NCBI GenBank assembly: GCA_023253415.1
Contig: JALRGK010000203.1
Coordinates: 1-7,895 of the forward strand
DNA length: 7,895 bases
Source of the DNA: Rhodocyclaceae bacterium
Lineage (GTDB): Bacteria > Pseudomonadota > Gammaproteobacteria > Burkholderiales > Rhodocyclaceae
Direction: 5' to 3'
Shown: piece by piece, positions 1 through 5,729 of the stretch
Position numbering within the stretch: position 1 is the first letter of the stretch
Layout: the number at the start of each line of letters is the position of its first letter
Notes under the pieces: generated by a model
Database searches by the model: none
Seen by the model: the letters and a program-made list of their open reading frames with translations, nothing else
What the model was told of the DNA's origin: nothing
Translations under genes and position numbers: made by a program

Positions 1-1176
1 AATGTGCTCGATCCGATTGATCTCATCGATGGCATTACTCTGGATGAGCTGGTCAAGAAGCGCACCTTCGGCCTGATGAATCCGAAGCAGGCGCAGAGCA
101 TCGAGAAGGAAACCCGCAAGGAATTCCCGGAAGGCATTCCGAGTTTCGGCACCGATGCGTTGCGCTTTACTTTTACCTCCCTGGCTAGCCCCGGCCGCGA
201 TATCAAGTTTGATCTGTCTCGCTGTGAGGGGTATCGCAACTTCTGCAACAAGTTGTGGAATGCCACACGCTTTGTGCTGATGAACACTGAAGACCAGGAT
301 TGCGGCATCGACGCCGCTGATGCTGACCTGAACTTCTCGGCTGCCGATCGCTGGATGATCAGCCTGCTGCAACGTGCCGAAGCGGAAATTGGTCAACAAC
401 TCCATGACTACCGTTTCGACCTGGCGGCACAAGCCCTCTACCACCTGGTGTGGGATGAGTACTGTGACTGGTACCTGGAAATCGCTAAAGTACAAATCCA
501 GAACGGCAGCCCGGCACAACAACGCACCACACGCCGTACGCTGCTGCGTGTGCTTGAAACGATCCTTCGTCTGGCACACCCGTTCATTCCGTTCATTACG
601 GAAGAGCTGTGGCAAACCATAGCCCCCATGGCGGGCCGCAAGACACACGACACCATTCTGCTGGCCGGCTATCCGGTATGTGACGAGCAGCGCATTGATA
701 CCGCTGCAGAGGCTCAGGTTGAACGTCTGAAGGGCCTGATTTCAGCCTGCCGTAACCTGCGGGGTGAGATGAGCTTGTCACCTGCGACGAAGGTGCCGCT
801 GATCATTGCTGCCCGTCAGGACGAGCAAAGCGCGCTGGCCGAAGCGGTGCCGATCCTCCAGGGGTTGGCCAAGTTGTCCGAGGTACGTTTCGTTGAAACG
901 CTACCGGCCGATGCCCTGGCACCCGTCGCTGTATTGGGGAATGTGCAGCTGATGCTGGAAGTCGAAGTCGATGTGCCGGCTGAAATTGCCCGCCTGGAAA
1001 AAGAAATCGCCCGCCTGGAAGGTGAAATCAAGAAAGCCGAGAGCAAGCTGGGCAATGCCTCGTTTGTTGATCGCGCGCCACCGGCGGTGGTCGATCAGGA
1101 ACGTCAGCGGATGGCTGATTTCGGCAATACACTGACCATGCTTAAGCCACAGCTCGCAAAATTGCAAACGCGTTGA
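1..1176 (+). CDS. valS: Valyl-tRNA synthetase, C-terminal part (5' end off window)
   Basis: This class I aminoacyl-tRNA synthetase charges tRNA-Val with valine in the cytosol. Only the last 391 codons are present; the frame is open to base 1. The first residues, [12 protein letters not shown], match the stretch that follows the KMSKS catalytic loop in ValRS, so the HIGH motif, editing domain and KMSKS lysines lie upstream. Next come the conserved [19 protein letters not shown] segment (about residues 53-71) and [19 protein letters not shown], which lead into the helical anticodon-binding domain (about 75-270). The end is the family's C-terminal tRNA-binding coiled coil (about 325-391), with [14 protein letters not shown] heptads and the [15 protein letters not shown] motif. 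The gene ends in TGA at 1174-1176 and converges on pabB-pabC. No frameshift or missing segment is visible. The identification rests on family motifs and is secure; codon 2 is GTG but is not the true start. Confidence 0.97.
   Translation, partial: NVLDPIDLIDGITLDELVKKRTFGLMNPKQAQSIEKETRKEFPEGIPSFGTDALRFTFTSLASPGRDIKFDLSRCEGYRNFCNKLWNATRFVLMNTEDQDCGIDAADADLNFSAADRWMISLLQRAEAEIGQQLHDYRFDLAAQALYHLVWDEYCDWYLEIAKVQIQNGSPAQQRTTRRTLLRVLETILRLAHPFIPFITEELWQTIAPMAGRKTHDTILLAGYPVCDEQRIDTAAEAQVERLKGLISACRNLRGEMSLSPATKVPLIIAARQDEQSALAEAVPILQGLAKLSEVRFVETLPADALAPVAVLGNVQLMLEVEVDVPAEIARLEKEIARLEGEIKKAESKLGNASFVDRAPPAVVDQERQRMADFGNTLTMLKPQLAKLQTR
982..1020 (+). repeat. Tandem heptad repeat in the valS coiled coil
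   Basis: Two 18-base copies (982-999 and 1003-1020), spaced 21 bases apart, differ at a single position (T/C). Each encodes EIARLE, so the DNA period is exactly one seven-residue coiled-coil turn. The repeat lies within the ValRS C-terminal arm and keeps the reading frame. It may come from duplication of a heptad or from selection on the coiled coil with shared codon use. Confidence 0.7.
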
Positions 1177-1189
1177 AAGTACGCTGAAA

Positions 1190-1205
1190 CAACGCCACGG
1201 CGTTG
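1190..1205. terminator. Weak hairpin between convergent valS and pabB-pabC
   Basis: The 37-bp gap between the two stop codons (1177-1213) contains CAACGC-CACG-GCGTTG, a 6-bp stem with a 4-base loop. On the minus strand it is followed by TTTC, and on the plus strand by no T run. It is the only candidate for an intrinsic terminator here and could partly serve pabB-pabC. The short stem and poor U tract make this a weak call; Rho or overlapping convergent transcription could act instead. Confidence 0.3.
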
Positions 1206-1213
1206 AGTGCGCG

Positions 1214-3094
1214 TTATTTGAGATAAGCCGGCATCAGGCCGCGGAGGGCGTTGCCCACGCGGAGCCGGCCTTCGCGTGAGGCCGCCTTGATGTCCGCCAC
1301 GGTCAGCGTGGCTTCACTGGCTTCACCACGGTCGACCAAGCTGGCGCGTAATACGCCGGGCAACAGACCACAACGGACAGGCGGCGTTAACAAGCGCTTC
1401 CCTTCACGCACAAACACATTGCTCCGGGCACCTTCACATACGTCACCATGCTCGTTACAAAACAGGCTGTCAAAGGCCTGCTGTGCCATGGCCTGTTCTA
1501 TCGCAGCATCGTAGATCGCACGCGCCGAGGTTTTATGACGCAACAACGGTGCATCGCTCTTCAGACGCACCTCGGACCAGATCAACCCGACACGTGCCGG
1601 AAGTGGCGGCAACGGCGACCAAGTCGTTGATAAGACGCCTGCGTGCGACAGGTCAACGCGAACGCGGAACAGCCGGGTGACATCACTTGCCCCCTGTTTC
1701 TGACGGATCGCAGTCTTGACGTCCCACAAGAGTGACTCGAAAGCCCCCTCATCGTAATTAAAGCCCAGGGCATAGGATGACTGCGCTAGCCGAGCAGCAT
1801 GACGCCGGATGTGCGGATAAATTTCCACCAGCGGCAGTGTGGTCGAAAGCTCATCCGCTGGTAGTTCTAGCCGCAGTGTTTCAAATAGGGTGAAATCGGG
1901 ATCCGGCTTCACGAGAAAAGCACTTTTCAGCAGGCATTCGTCGTACTCGTCCTGCGCAACAGAATCCCACACGATGCCACTGCCCACACCCAGCACGCCC
2001 GTCCGGACCCTAACAGATTCATGATGCGGCGTATCAACGGGTGGATCCAGCACAATCGTTCGTATCGCAACATTCGCCCGAATCTGGTCTTTAGTGGCCC
2101 ACCCGATGGTCCCCGTATACAAACCACGGGGCGCAATCTCCCATGCCATAATTTTCTGCATGGCGGCCACTTTTGGCGCCCCTGTCACAGAACCACAGGG
2201 AAACAGACTCGTGATCAAATCACCCAGGCGATCTGTCTGTAGTGTCGCCCCCACGGTGGAGGTCATCTGGTGCACCGTCGGAAAAGCCTCAACATCGAAC
2301 AAAGTCTCGACTTGTACGGTGCCGGCTTTGGCAACACGCCCGAGATCGTTGCGTAGCAGATCGACAATCATCAGGTTTTCTGCACGGTTTTTTTCTGATG
2401 TGCGCAGGTCAGATGCCTGTTGCTGATCAACGATGGCGTCCTGCGCCCGCGGGGCCGTACCCTTCATGGGTTTGACCGTGATCTGATCACCATTGACCGT
2501 GAAAAACAATTCTGGCGACAACGACATCACCTGAGCTTCCGGCAAATCAATGTAAACCGCGTGTGATGTCGGTTGTGCACGCACCAGATTCAGGAATACA
2601 TTGGCCGGATCACCGTACACCATGACATCCATCGGAAAGGTGTAATTGATCTGGTAGACCTCACCATCCGCAATGGCGGCGCGAATCTTGGCCAGCTTCT
2701 CGGCATAAACCTCGGGTGACAAGGGGGGGCGGCCTCGCACGCAGCCCGCGGGTTCCGTTTGCCCCCGGGCAGTAAGCCATACATCCGCCTCGGCACAAGT
2801 GAGCCGGTCAGCTTGTTGAAAACACCAGACATATCCCAATGGCGCCTGTCGTCCGGTGCTGTTGTCAGCGTTAGCCAGACAAGGTTCCAGCAACACCCCC
2901 ATCTCATAATCCAGGGCAAACACGACGTAGCCATGCCGCGCACGAGCCGCATCGGCTGCCGCCATCGCCTGTCGTAATGACACACCATCCGTAATGGGCC
3001 AGACAGATTCAACACGCGTGAGTAGTAGGCAGGCTGCTTCCGATGCCGGTGCCAGCGCATCACGGAACAATACGGCCGGCGGGTGTCGCTGCAT
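1214..3094 (-). CDS. pabB: Fused aminodeoxychorismate synthase component I / 4-amino-4-deoxychorismate lyase-like protein (PabB-PabC)
   Basis: This 626-residue protein should make p-aminobenzoate for folate: chorismate plus ammonia gives aminodeoxychorismate (PabB part), which a PLP enzyme then splits (PabC part). Residues about 1-120 are the variable N-terminal region. Residues about 125-395 are the chorismate-binding domain, with SPELFF (193-198), PMKGT (209-213), EKNRAENLMIVDLLRNDLGRV (234-254) and GSVTGAPK (301-308). Lys211 in PMKGT is the PabB hallmark; TrpE has PIAGT. Residues about 400-626 are a class IV aminotransferase domain, with FETLR (403-407), probable PLP lysine Lys521 (RHKTSAR), EGARSNVFV (554-562), LLPGVLR and GNALRGLMPA near the end. 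No glutamine amidotransferase domain or pabA gene is in the window, so PabA must be encoded elsewhere. The ATG lies two bases after the tusA stop, with only a weak TAAG as Shine-Dalgarno, suggesting translational coupling. A run of seven C (coding strand) lies at 2723-2729, with the frame intact. Confidence 0.94.
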   Translation of the reverse strand: MQRHPPAVLFRDALAPASEAACLLLTRVESVWPITDGVSLRQAMAAADAARARHGYVVFALDYEMGVLLEPCLANADNSTGRQAPLGYVWCFQQADRLTCAEADVWLTARGQTEPAGCVRGRPPLSPEVYAEKLAKIRAAIADGEVYQINYTFPMDVMVYGDPANVFLNLVRAQPTSHAVYIDLPEAQVMSLSPELFFTVNGDQITVKPMKGTAPRAQDAIVDQQQASDLRTSEKNRAENLMIVDLLRNDLGRVAKAGTVQVETLFDVEAFPTVHQMTSTVGATLQTDRLGDLITSLFPCGSVTGAPKVAAMQKIMAWEIAPRGLYTGTIGWATKDQIRANVAIRTIVLDPPVDTPHHESVRVRTGVLGVGSGIVWDSVAQDEYDECLLKSAFLVKPDPDFTLFETLRLELPADELSTTLPLVEIYPHIRRHAARLAQSSYALGFNYDEGAFESLLWDVKTAIRQKQGASDVTRLFRVRVDLSHAGVLSTTWSPLPPLPARVGLIWSEVRLKSDAPLLRHKTSARAIYDAAIEQAMAQQAFDSLFCNEHGDVCEGARSNVFVREGKRLLTPPVRCGLLPGVLRASLVDRGEASEATLTVADIKAASREGRLRVGNALRGLMPAYLK

Positions 3095-3096
3095 TA

Positions 3097-3369
3097 TTAC
3101 TTACGCTGTAGTAAGAACGTGAACGTGCCCGCAGATTCTTCGACCTTCAGTAATTGATGACCGGTCTGCCGGGCGAATGCCGCAAAATCATCCTGTGCCG
3201 CCGGGTCGGTGGCGCGAATCTCCAGAACCTGGCCACTGGCCATGTCAGCCAGCGCTTTTTTGGTACGAAGAATTGGCATCGGGCATTTAAGTCCACAGAC
3301 ATCCAGGTGTCTGTGAATTTCAACAGGTGATTCTAGCGATGCGCATGCTGTCATGGGATTCTTATTCAT
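3097..3369 (-). CDS. tusA: TusA-family sulfur carrier protein
   Basis: TusA proteins are small cytosolic sulfur carriers that accept persulfide sulfur from cysteine desulfurase IscS and pass it on, classically for 2-thiouridine in tRNA. From the ATG at 3367-3369 the protein is 90 residues (E. coli TusA is 81). The diagnostic motif is DVCGLKCPMP at residues 23-32; the CP cysteine, Cys29, is the sulfur-carrying residue, and an extra Cys25 precedes it. The rest, KKALADMASGQVLEI, ATDP and the closing TFTFLLQRK, fits the family's two-layer fold. Start choice is uncertain: an in-frame GTG (3379-3381) abuts the bepA TAA, and another ATG lies at 3352-3354. I prefer 3369 because AAGTG lies 9 bases upstream. 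It sits between bepA and pabB in the same direction, with a two-base gap to pabB, so operon membership is likely. The family is certain; the exact sulfur acceptor is not, since TusA paralogues differ. Confidence 0.9.
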   Translation of the reverse strand: MNKNPMTACASLESPVEIHRHLDVCGLKCPMPILRTKKALADMASGQVLEIRATDPAAQDDFAAFARQTGHQLLKVEESAGTFTFLLQRK

Positions 3370-3381
3370 CGGACATAGCAC

Positions 3382-4857
3382 TTAAAATGGCGACTGATTC
3401 GCCGACTTACGTTCTTCCAGGACTTGAGCACGCAAGGCTCGCAGGCGTGTGTCGATCATCGACTGCTCATGAAACTGCCTGGCTTCCCGCTGTGCCAATT
3501 CCAATTGCTCTACAGCTGCCTGCGTCTGACCATTGAGCGCATAGGCTTCGGCAGTGGCTTGTCGGGATTGCACGGACTTGCCAAGTGCCGCATAAGACTG
3601 CGCCTGTAGCAGATACAACTTCGGATCGCGTACGCCATTACGTAGACGCGCATCCAAAATCTGGATGGCCGCTTCATTCTGCCCCTGCAGTTGCAGGACA
3701 CTGACCAGCCCCAGCATCAATGCTTCATCATTGGGGTAGCGTTTGTAGGCTTCGCGATAAAGATGCGTTGCACCTGCGATATCTTTTTCACCGAGTTTGA
3801 TCTCGGCTGCCAGTGTCTCGAACATCGGATTGGCCGGTGCCAGTTTTTTCGCCTGCTGGAGCGACTTATCAGCTTCGGCAAATCGACCAAGTCGCAATTG
3901 CGCACGGGATATGCCGTAGAAAACTGCAGACTCATGCGCAAAGCGTCGCTCACGCAGCTGGGTTTCAAATTCGGCCAGCGCATCCTGTGGCATGGTTTCC
4001 ATGACGCGTAATTTGGCACGAACCAGATAGAACTCCTGGGAATCCCTTACCTGACGATAAGGTGCGTTGTGTGCCCGTCCCTGCATGTCAGAAATACGAT
4101 CGGTAGTGAGCGGGTGCGTCCGTAAATAGACAGGCGCATTGTTTTCATAAATGGCCGTGGATTTCTGCAGTCGTTCAAAAAAGTCGGCCATACCTTTGGG
4201 GTCATAGCCGGCCTTGGTCAGCGTTGTATACCCCACCCGATCAGCCTCACGTTCAAAATCCCGTGAATAACCCAGCTGTGTCTGGATATTCGCCGCCTGA
4301 ATAGCCTGACCGGCCCCCTGTGCCATCTGCCCCGTATTGCCCCCAGCTCGGGCCGCCAGAATCAGCAAGGCCAGGCTGGCCAATGAGGACATGGACTGGT
4401 TCTGAGCCGCCATGATGCCCCGCGCCAGATGCTGCTGTGTCACGTGAGAGATCTCATGGGCCAACACACCAGCAAACTCAGATTCGGTCCGCGCAGCAAG
4501 CAACAATCCTGTATTAATCCCGACATAACCGCCAAAGGTGGCAAAGGCATTAATCTGTCGATCTCGCAACACGAAGAAGGTGAACCGGCCATTCGGATCA
4601 GCACTTGCAGAAACCAAGCGACGCCCAACCCGATTCACATATCCGGCAATTTCCGGGTCATCGATATACGAGGGTTCTCGCAAACGGATCTCATTATAGA
4701 ACTCGGCCCCCAGCTTGCGTTGCAGCTGGGGCGGCAAGACTTCGTGCGCAGCATCCCCCAGCTCGGGGAGCTCTGTCGAAGCGGCTAGCCCCGGCATCGG
4801 GGCAGACGCAATGCAGATAGCCAGCATTGTCGCGAGCGATTTCCTGATTCGATCCAT
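3382..4857 (-). CDS. bepA: BepA-like periplasmic M48 metalloprotease with TPR domain
   Basis: In E. coli, BepA (487 aa) is a periplasmic zinc protease and chaperone that helps mature LptD and degrades stalled beta-barrel proteins at the BAM complex. This 491-residue protein has the same plan. Residues 1 to about 26 form a Sec signal peptide (MDRIRK, a hydrophobic core, then PGLAAS) without a lipobox, so it is not LoiP-like. The M48 domain carries HEISH (134-138; His134 and His138 as ligands, Glu135 catalytic) and FEREAD (201-206; Glu202 the likely third ligand). THPL (247-250) carries His248, the counterpart of BepA His246, the regulatory fourth ligand. Residues about 275-450 form TPR-like helical pairs, e.g. 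FYGISRAQLRLGRFAEADKS and LYLLQAQSYAALGKS. It is probably the first gene of the bepA-tusA-pabB run. The ATG is only 23 bases past the csp terminator, with no clear Shine-Dalgarno. The signal peptide supports this start. Confidence 0.92.
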   Translation of the reverse strand: MDRIRKSLATMLAICIASAPMPGLAASTELPELGDAAHEVLPPQLQRKLGAEFYNEIRLREPSYIDDPEIAGYVNRVGRRLVSASADPNGRFTFFVLRDRQINAFATFGGYVGINTGLLLAARTESEFAGVLAHEISHVTQQHLARGIMAAQNQSMSSLASLALLILAARAGGNTGQMAQGAGQAIQAANIQTQLGYSRDFEREADRVGYTTLTKAGYDPKGMADFFERLQKSTAIYENNAPVYLRTHPLTTDRISDMQGRAHNAPYRQVRDSQEFYLVRAKLRVMETMPQDALAEFETQLRERRFAHESAVFYGISRAQLRLGRFAEADKSLQQAKKLAPANPMFETLAAEIKLGEKDIAGATHLYREAYKRYPNDEALMLGLVSVLQLQGQNEAAIQILDARLRNGVRDPKLYLLQAQSYAALGKSVQSRQATAEAYALNGQTQAAVEQLELAQREARQFHEQSMIDTRLRALRAQVLEERKSANQSPF

Positions 4858-4880
4858 AGCGGCATGATACCCAACAAAAG

Positions 4881-4908
4881 AAAAAGCCCGCCAATCGGCG
4901 GGCTTTTT
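4881..4908 (-). terminator. Rho-independent terminator of csp (bidirectional in form)
   Basis: AAAAAGCCCGCC (4881-4892), loop AATC, then GGCGGGCTTTTT (4897-4908) is a perfect inverted repeat: a 7-bp GC-rich stem extended by A/T pairs. On the minus strand the stem is followed by a T run and then CTTTTG, a textbook intrinsic terminator 41 bp after the csp stop. On the plus strand it also ends in five T. It separates csp from bepA, so bepA needs its own promoter or read-through. Confidence 0.92.
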
Positions 4909-4949
4909 CCTGATGGGACGCTGTCAGTTAAGCAACGCCCACATCCGCA

Positions 4950-5153
4950 TTAAGCACGGCCGATGTTAGCGGCTTGCTTACCCTTCGGGCCATCGACCAC
5001 GTCGAAAGTGACGCGCTCGCCTTCTTTCAGGGTCTTGAAACCATTCATGGTGATTGCGGAGAAATGGGCGAACAGATCTTCACCGCCGCCGTCCGGCGTG
5101 ATGAAACCAAAACCCTTTGCGTCATTGAACCACTTGACGGTACCTAGTGCCAT
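4950..5153 (-). CDS. csp: Cold-shock protein, CspA family
   Basis: This is a 67-residue single cold-shock domain, an OB-fold that binds single-stranded RNA and DNA and acts as an RNA chaperone or antiterminator. It starts [22 protein letters not shown]1 is KGFGFI (13-18) and RNP2 is DLFAHF (26-31); these aromatic residues stack on bases. [11 protein letters not shown] near the end is also typical. The DLFAHFSAI and [10 protein letters not shown] wording resembles betaproteobacterial paralogues. The start is firm: GGAAGGAAG (5161-5169) lies seven bases before the ATG. Transcription is monocistronic by appearance, with a candidate promoter and roughly 100-nt leader upstream and a strong terminator downstream. 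The family has many paralogues per genome, so cold induction cannot be inferred from the sequence. The gene is divergent from clpS. Confidence 0.97.
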   Translation of the reverse strand: MALGTVKWFNDAKGFGFITPDGGGEDLFAHFSAITMNGFKTLKEGERVTFDVVDGPKGKQAANIGRA

Positions 5154-5160
5154 TTTACTG

Positions 5161-5169
5161 CTTCCTTCC
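5161..5169 (-). promoter_or_regulatory. Strong Shine-Dalgarno of csp
   Basis: On the minus strand GGAAGGAAG precedes the csp ATG by seven bases (CAGTAAA). It fixes the csp start and predicts strong translation. It contrasts with clpS and bepA, which lack any comparable site. Confidence 0.85.
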
Positions 5170-5205
5170 GGTCGTACTGACCTCTTTAAACTATTTCAGA
5201 ACGTA

Positions 5206-5220
5206 GCACACCGGGTGCGC
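5206..5220 (-). other. Possible RNA hairpin in the csp 5' leader
   Basis: In the predicted csp leader, GCGCAC-CCG-GTGTGC can fold into a 6-bp stem (one G-U pair) with a 3-base loop. It lies about 37 bases upstream of the Shine-Dalgarno. Long structured leaders are known in cspA-type mRNAs, but nothing here matches the E. coli cspA cold box, and a short stem like this can arise by chance. Confidence 0.35.
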
Positions 5221-5235
5221 CCACACTCCTCCCTG

Positions 5236-5251
5236 TACCGGAATTCCGGTA
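5236..5251. promoter_or_regulatory. Perfect 16-bp palindrome at the csp transcription start
   Basis: TACCGGAATTCCGGTA reads identically on both strands. It starts one base downstream of the predicted csp transcription start (5252), so it could be a dimeric regulator's operator. As RNA it could form a 6-bp hairpin with an AAUU loop at the extreme 5' end of the mRNA, which might affect decay. It also lies about 160 bp upstream of clpS. The function is inferred; the palindrome itself is plain in the sequence. Confidence 0.5.
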
Positions 5252-5258
5252 TTTGCCT

Positions 5259-5287
5259 TTTTTACGCGATGTTTTACACATCGTCAA
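5259..5287 (-). promoter_or_regulatory. Candidate sigma-70 promoter of csp
   Basis: On the minus strand TTGACG (5282-5287, 5 of 6 to consensus) and TAAAAA (5259-5264, 4 of 6) are separated by 17 bases. Start would fall on the A at 5252, giving a leader of about 99 nt. The spacer carries a small inverted repeat, GATGT-GTAAA-ACATC. It is the best -35/-10 pair I found upstream of csp by eye. Confidence 0.55.
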
Positions 5288-5373
5288 CCAATTTTCACAA
5301 TTTTTTATGCTGCAGCGCAAGCTTGTCTCTGTTTCGTATCTGTCGGATTCATCGGGCTTTTATGACAAACCCA

Positions 5374-5402
5374 TTGAAGATTTGGCTTTCAACCCTTAAA
5401 TT
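5374..5402 (+). promoter_or_regulatory. Candidate promoter of clpS-clpA, start at or next to the ATG
   Basis: TTGAAG (5374-5379) and TAAATT (5397-5402), each 4 of 6 to the sigma-70 consensus, are separated by 17 bases. With usual spacing the transcript would start at about 5409, the A of the clpS ATG. Together with the lack of a Shine-Dalgarno this suggests a leaderless message. The hexamers are moderate, so a promoter further upstream in 5154-5373 is not excluded. Confidence 0.4.
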
Positions 5403-5408
5403 GTGCGC

Positions 5409-5729
5409 ATGGCTACTCACCGAAAAACCCAGGATGGAACTGCTGTTCTCGAACGAGAAACGTTGGATCTACGTGCACCACCGCTCTATCAGGTACTCCT
5501 GCTGAATGACGATTTCACCCCCATGGATTTCGTCGTTCACGTTTTGCAATATATTTTCCGGATGGATCATGAACGCGCCATGCGTATCATGCTTGAAGTA
5601 CACACCGAAGGTCGGGGTATTTGCGGCGTCTACACTCGCGACATCGCCGCCAGCAAAGTCGAACAGGTTGTTAATCTGGCTAGGGAACATCAACACCCTC
5701 TGGCCTGCGTGATGGAGGAAGCCCCATGA
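5409..5729 (+). CDS. clpS: ClpS, N-degron adaptor of ClpAP
   Basis: ClpS recognises proteins with destabilising N-terminal residues (Leu, Phe, Trp, Tyr) and hands them to ClpA for degradation by ClpAP in the cytosol. From the ATG at 5409 the protein is 106 residues, the same length as E. coli ClpS. A flexible N-terminal tail (1 to about 23) precedes the folded core starting [12 protein letters not shown]. The pocket residues are present: Asn33-Asp34-Asp35, then TPM (37-39), Met61 and His65, matching E. coli Asn34, Asp35, Asp36, Met62 and His66. [18 protein letters not shown] and [10 protein letters not shown] complete the fold. An in-frame GTG at 5403 would add two residues; ATG is preferred because MATHRK fits the family start. 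Neither has a Shine-Dalgarno. The stop overlaps the clpA start as ATGA, so the two genes are co-transcribed and probably translationally coupled. Confidence 0.96.
   Translation: MATHRKTQDGTAVLERETLDLRAPPLYQVLLLNDDFTPMDFVVHVLQYIFRMDHERAMRIMLEVHTEGRGICGVYTRDIAASKVEQVVNLAREHQHPLACVMEEAP
5714..5720 (+). promoter_or_regulatory. Shine-Dalgarno of clpA inside the clpS end
   Basis: GGAGGAA lies in the last codons of clpS, five bases before the clpA ATG at 5726. It supports this start and independent loading of ribosomes on clpA, alongside re-initiation at the ATGA overlap. Confidence 0.8.

Larger units (their letters stand above)
5154..5408. other. Divergent csp / clpS intergenic region
   Basis: This 255-bp stretch holds no convincing gene. 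It contains the csp Shine-Dalgarno, the csp leader with a possible hairpin, the 16-bp palindrome, the csp promoter candidate (minus) and the clpS promoter candidate (plus). The part at about 5288-5370 is AT-rich (for example ATTTTCACAATTTTTTATGC) and shows no clear promoter pair or repeat to me; it could be an upstream activating region for either gene. Confidence 0.7.

Noticed and set aside
1214..3094. Reading the chorismate-binding domain as anthranilate synthase TrpE
   Set aside because: The motif is PMKGT with lysine, as in PabB, and not the PIAGT of TrpE; the fused class IV PLP domain also fits p-aminobenzoate synthesis.
3691..4011. 106-codon plus-strand open frame opposite bepA
   Set aside because: It lies opposite the TPR region of bepA and has no domain or upstream signals.
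3382..4857. Reading the M48 protein as the lipoprotein LoiP or the membrane protease HtpX
   Set aside because: There is no lipobox cysteine after the signal peptide and no set of membrane helices, while a TPR C-terminal half and a length of 491 fit BepA.
5186..5224. Possible 12-codon leader peptide (GTG start) in the csp leader after GGGAGGAG
   Set aside because: The purine run is only one to two bases from the GTG, too close for normal initiation, and the peptide has no attenuation-like residues.
5154..5252. E. coli-type cspA cold box in the csp leader
   Set aside because: I found no stretch resembling the known cold-box sequence, and the leader is shorter than that of E. coli cspA.
4963..5505. 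180-codon open frame on the plus strand through csp, the intergenic region and the start of clpS
   Set aside because: It is antisense to the well-supported csp and then out of frame with clpS. The protein shows no recognisable motif and no proper ribosome site.
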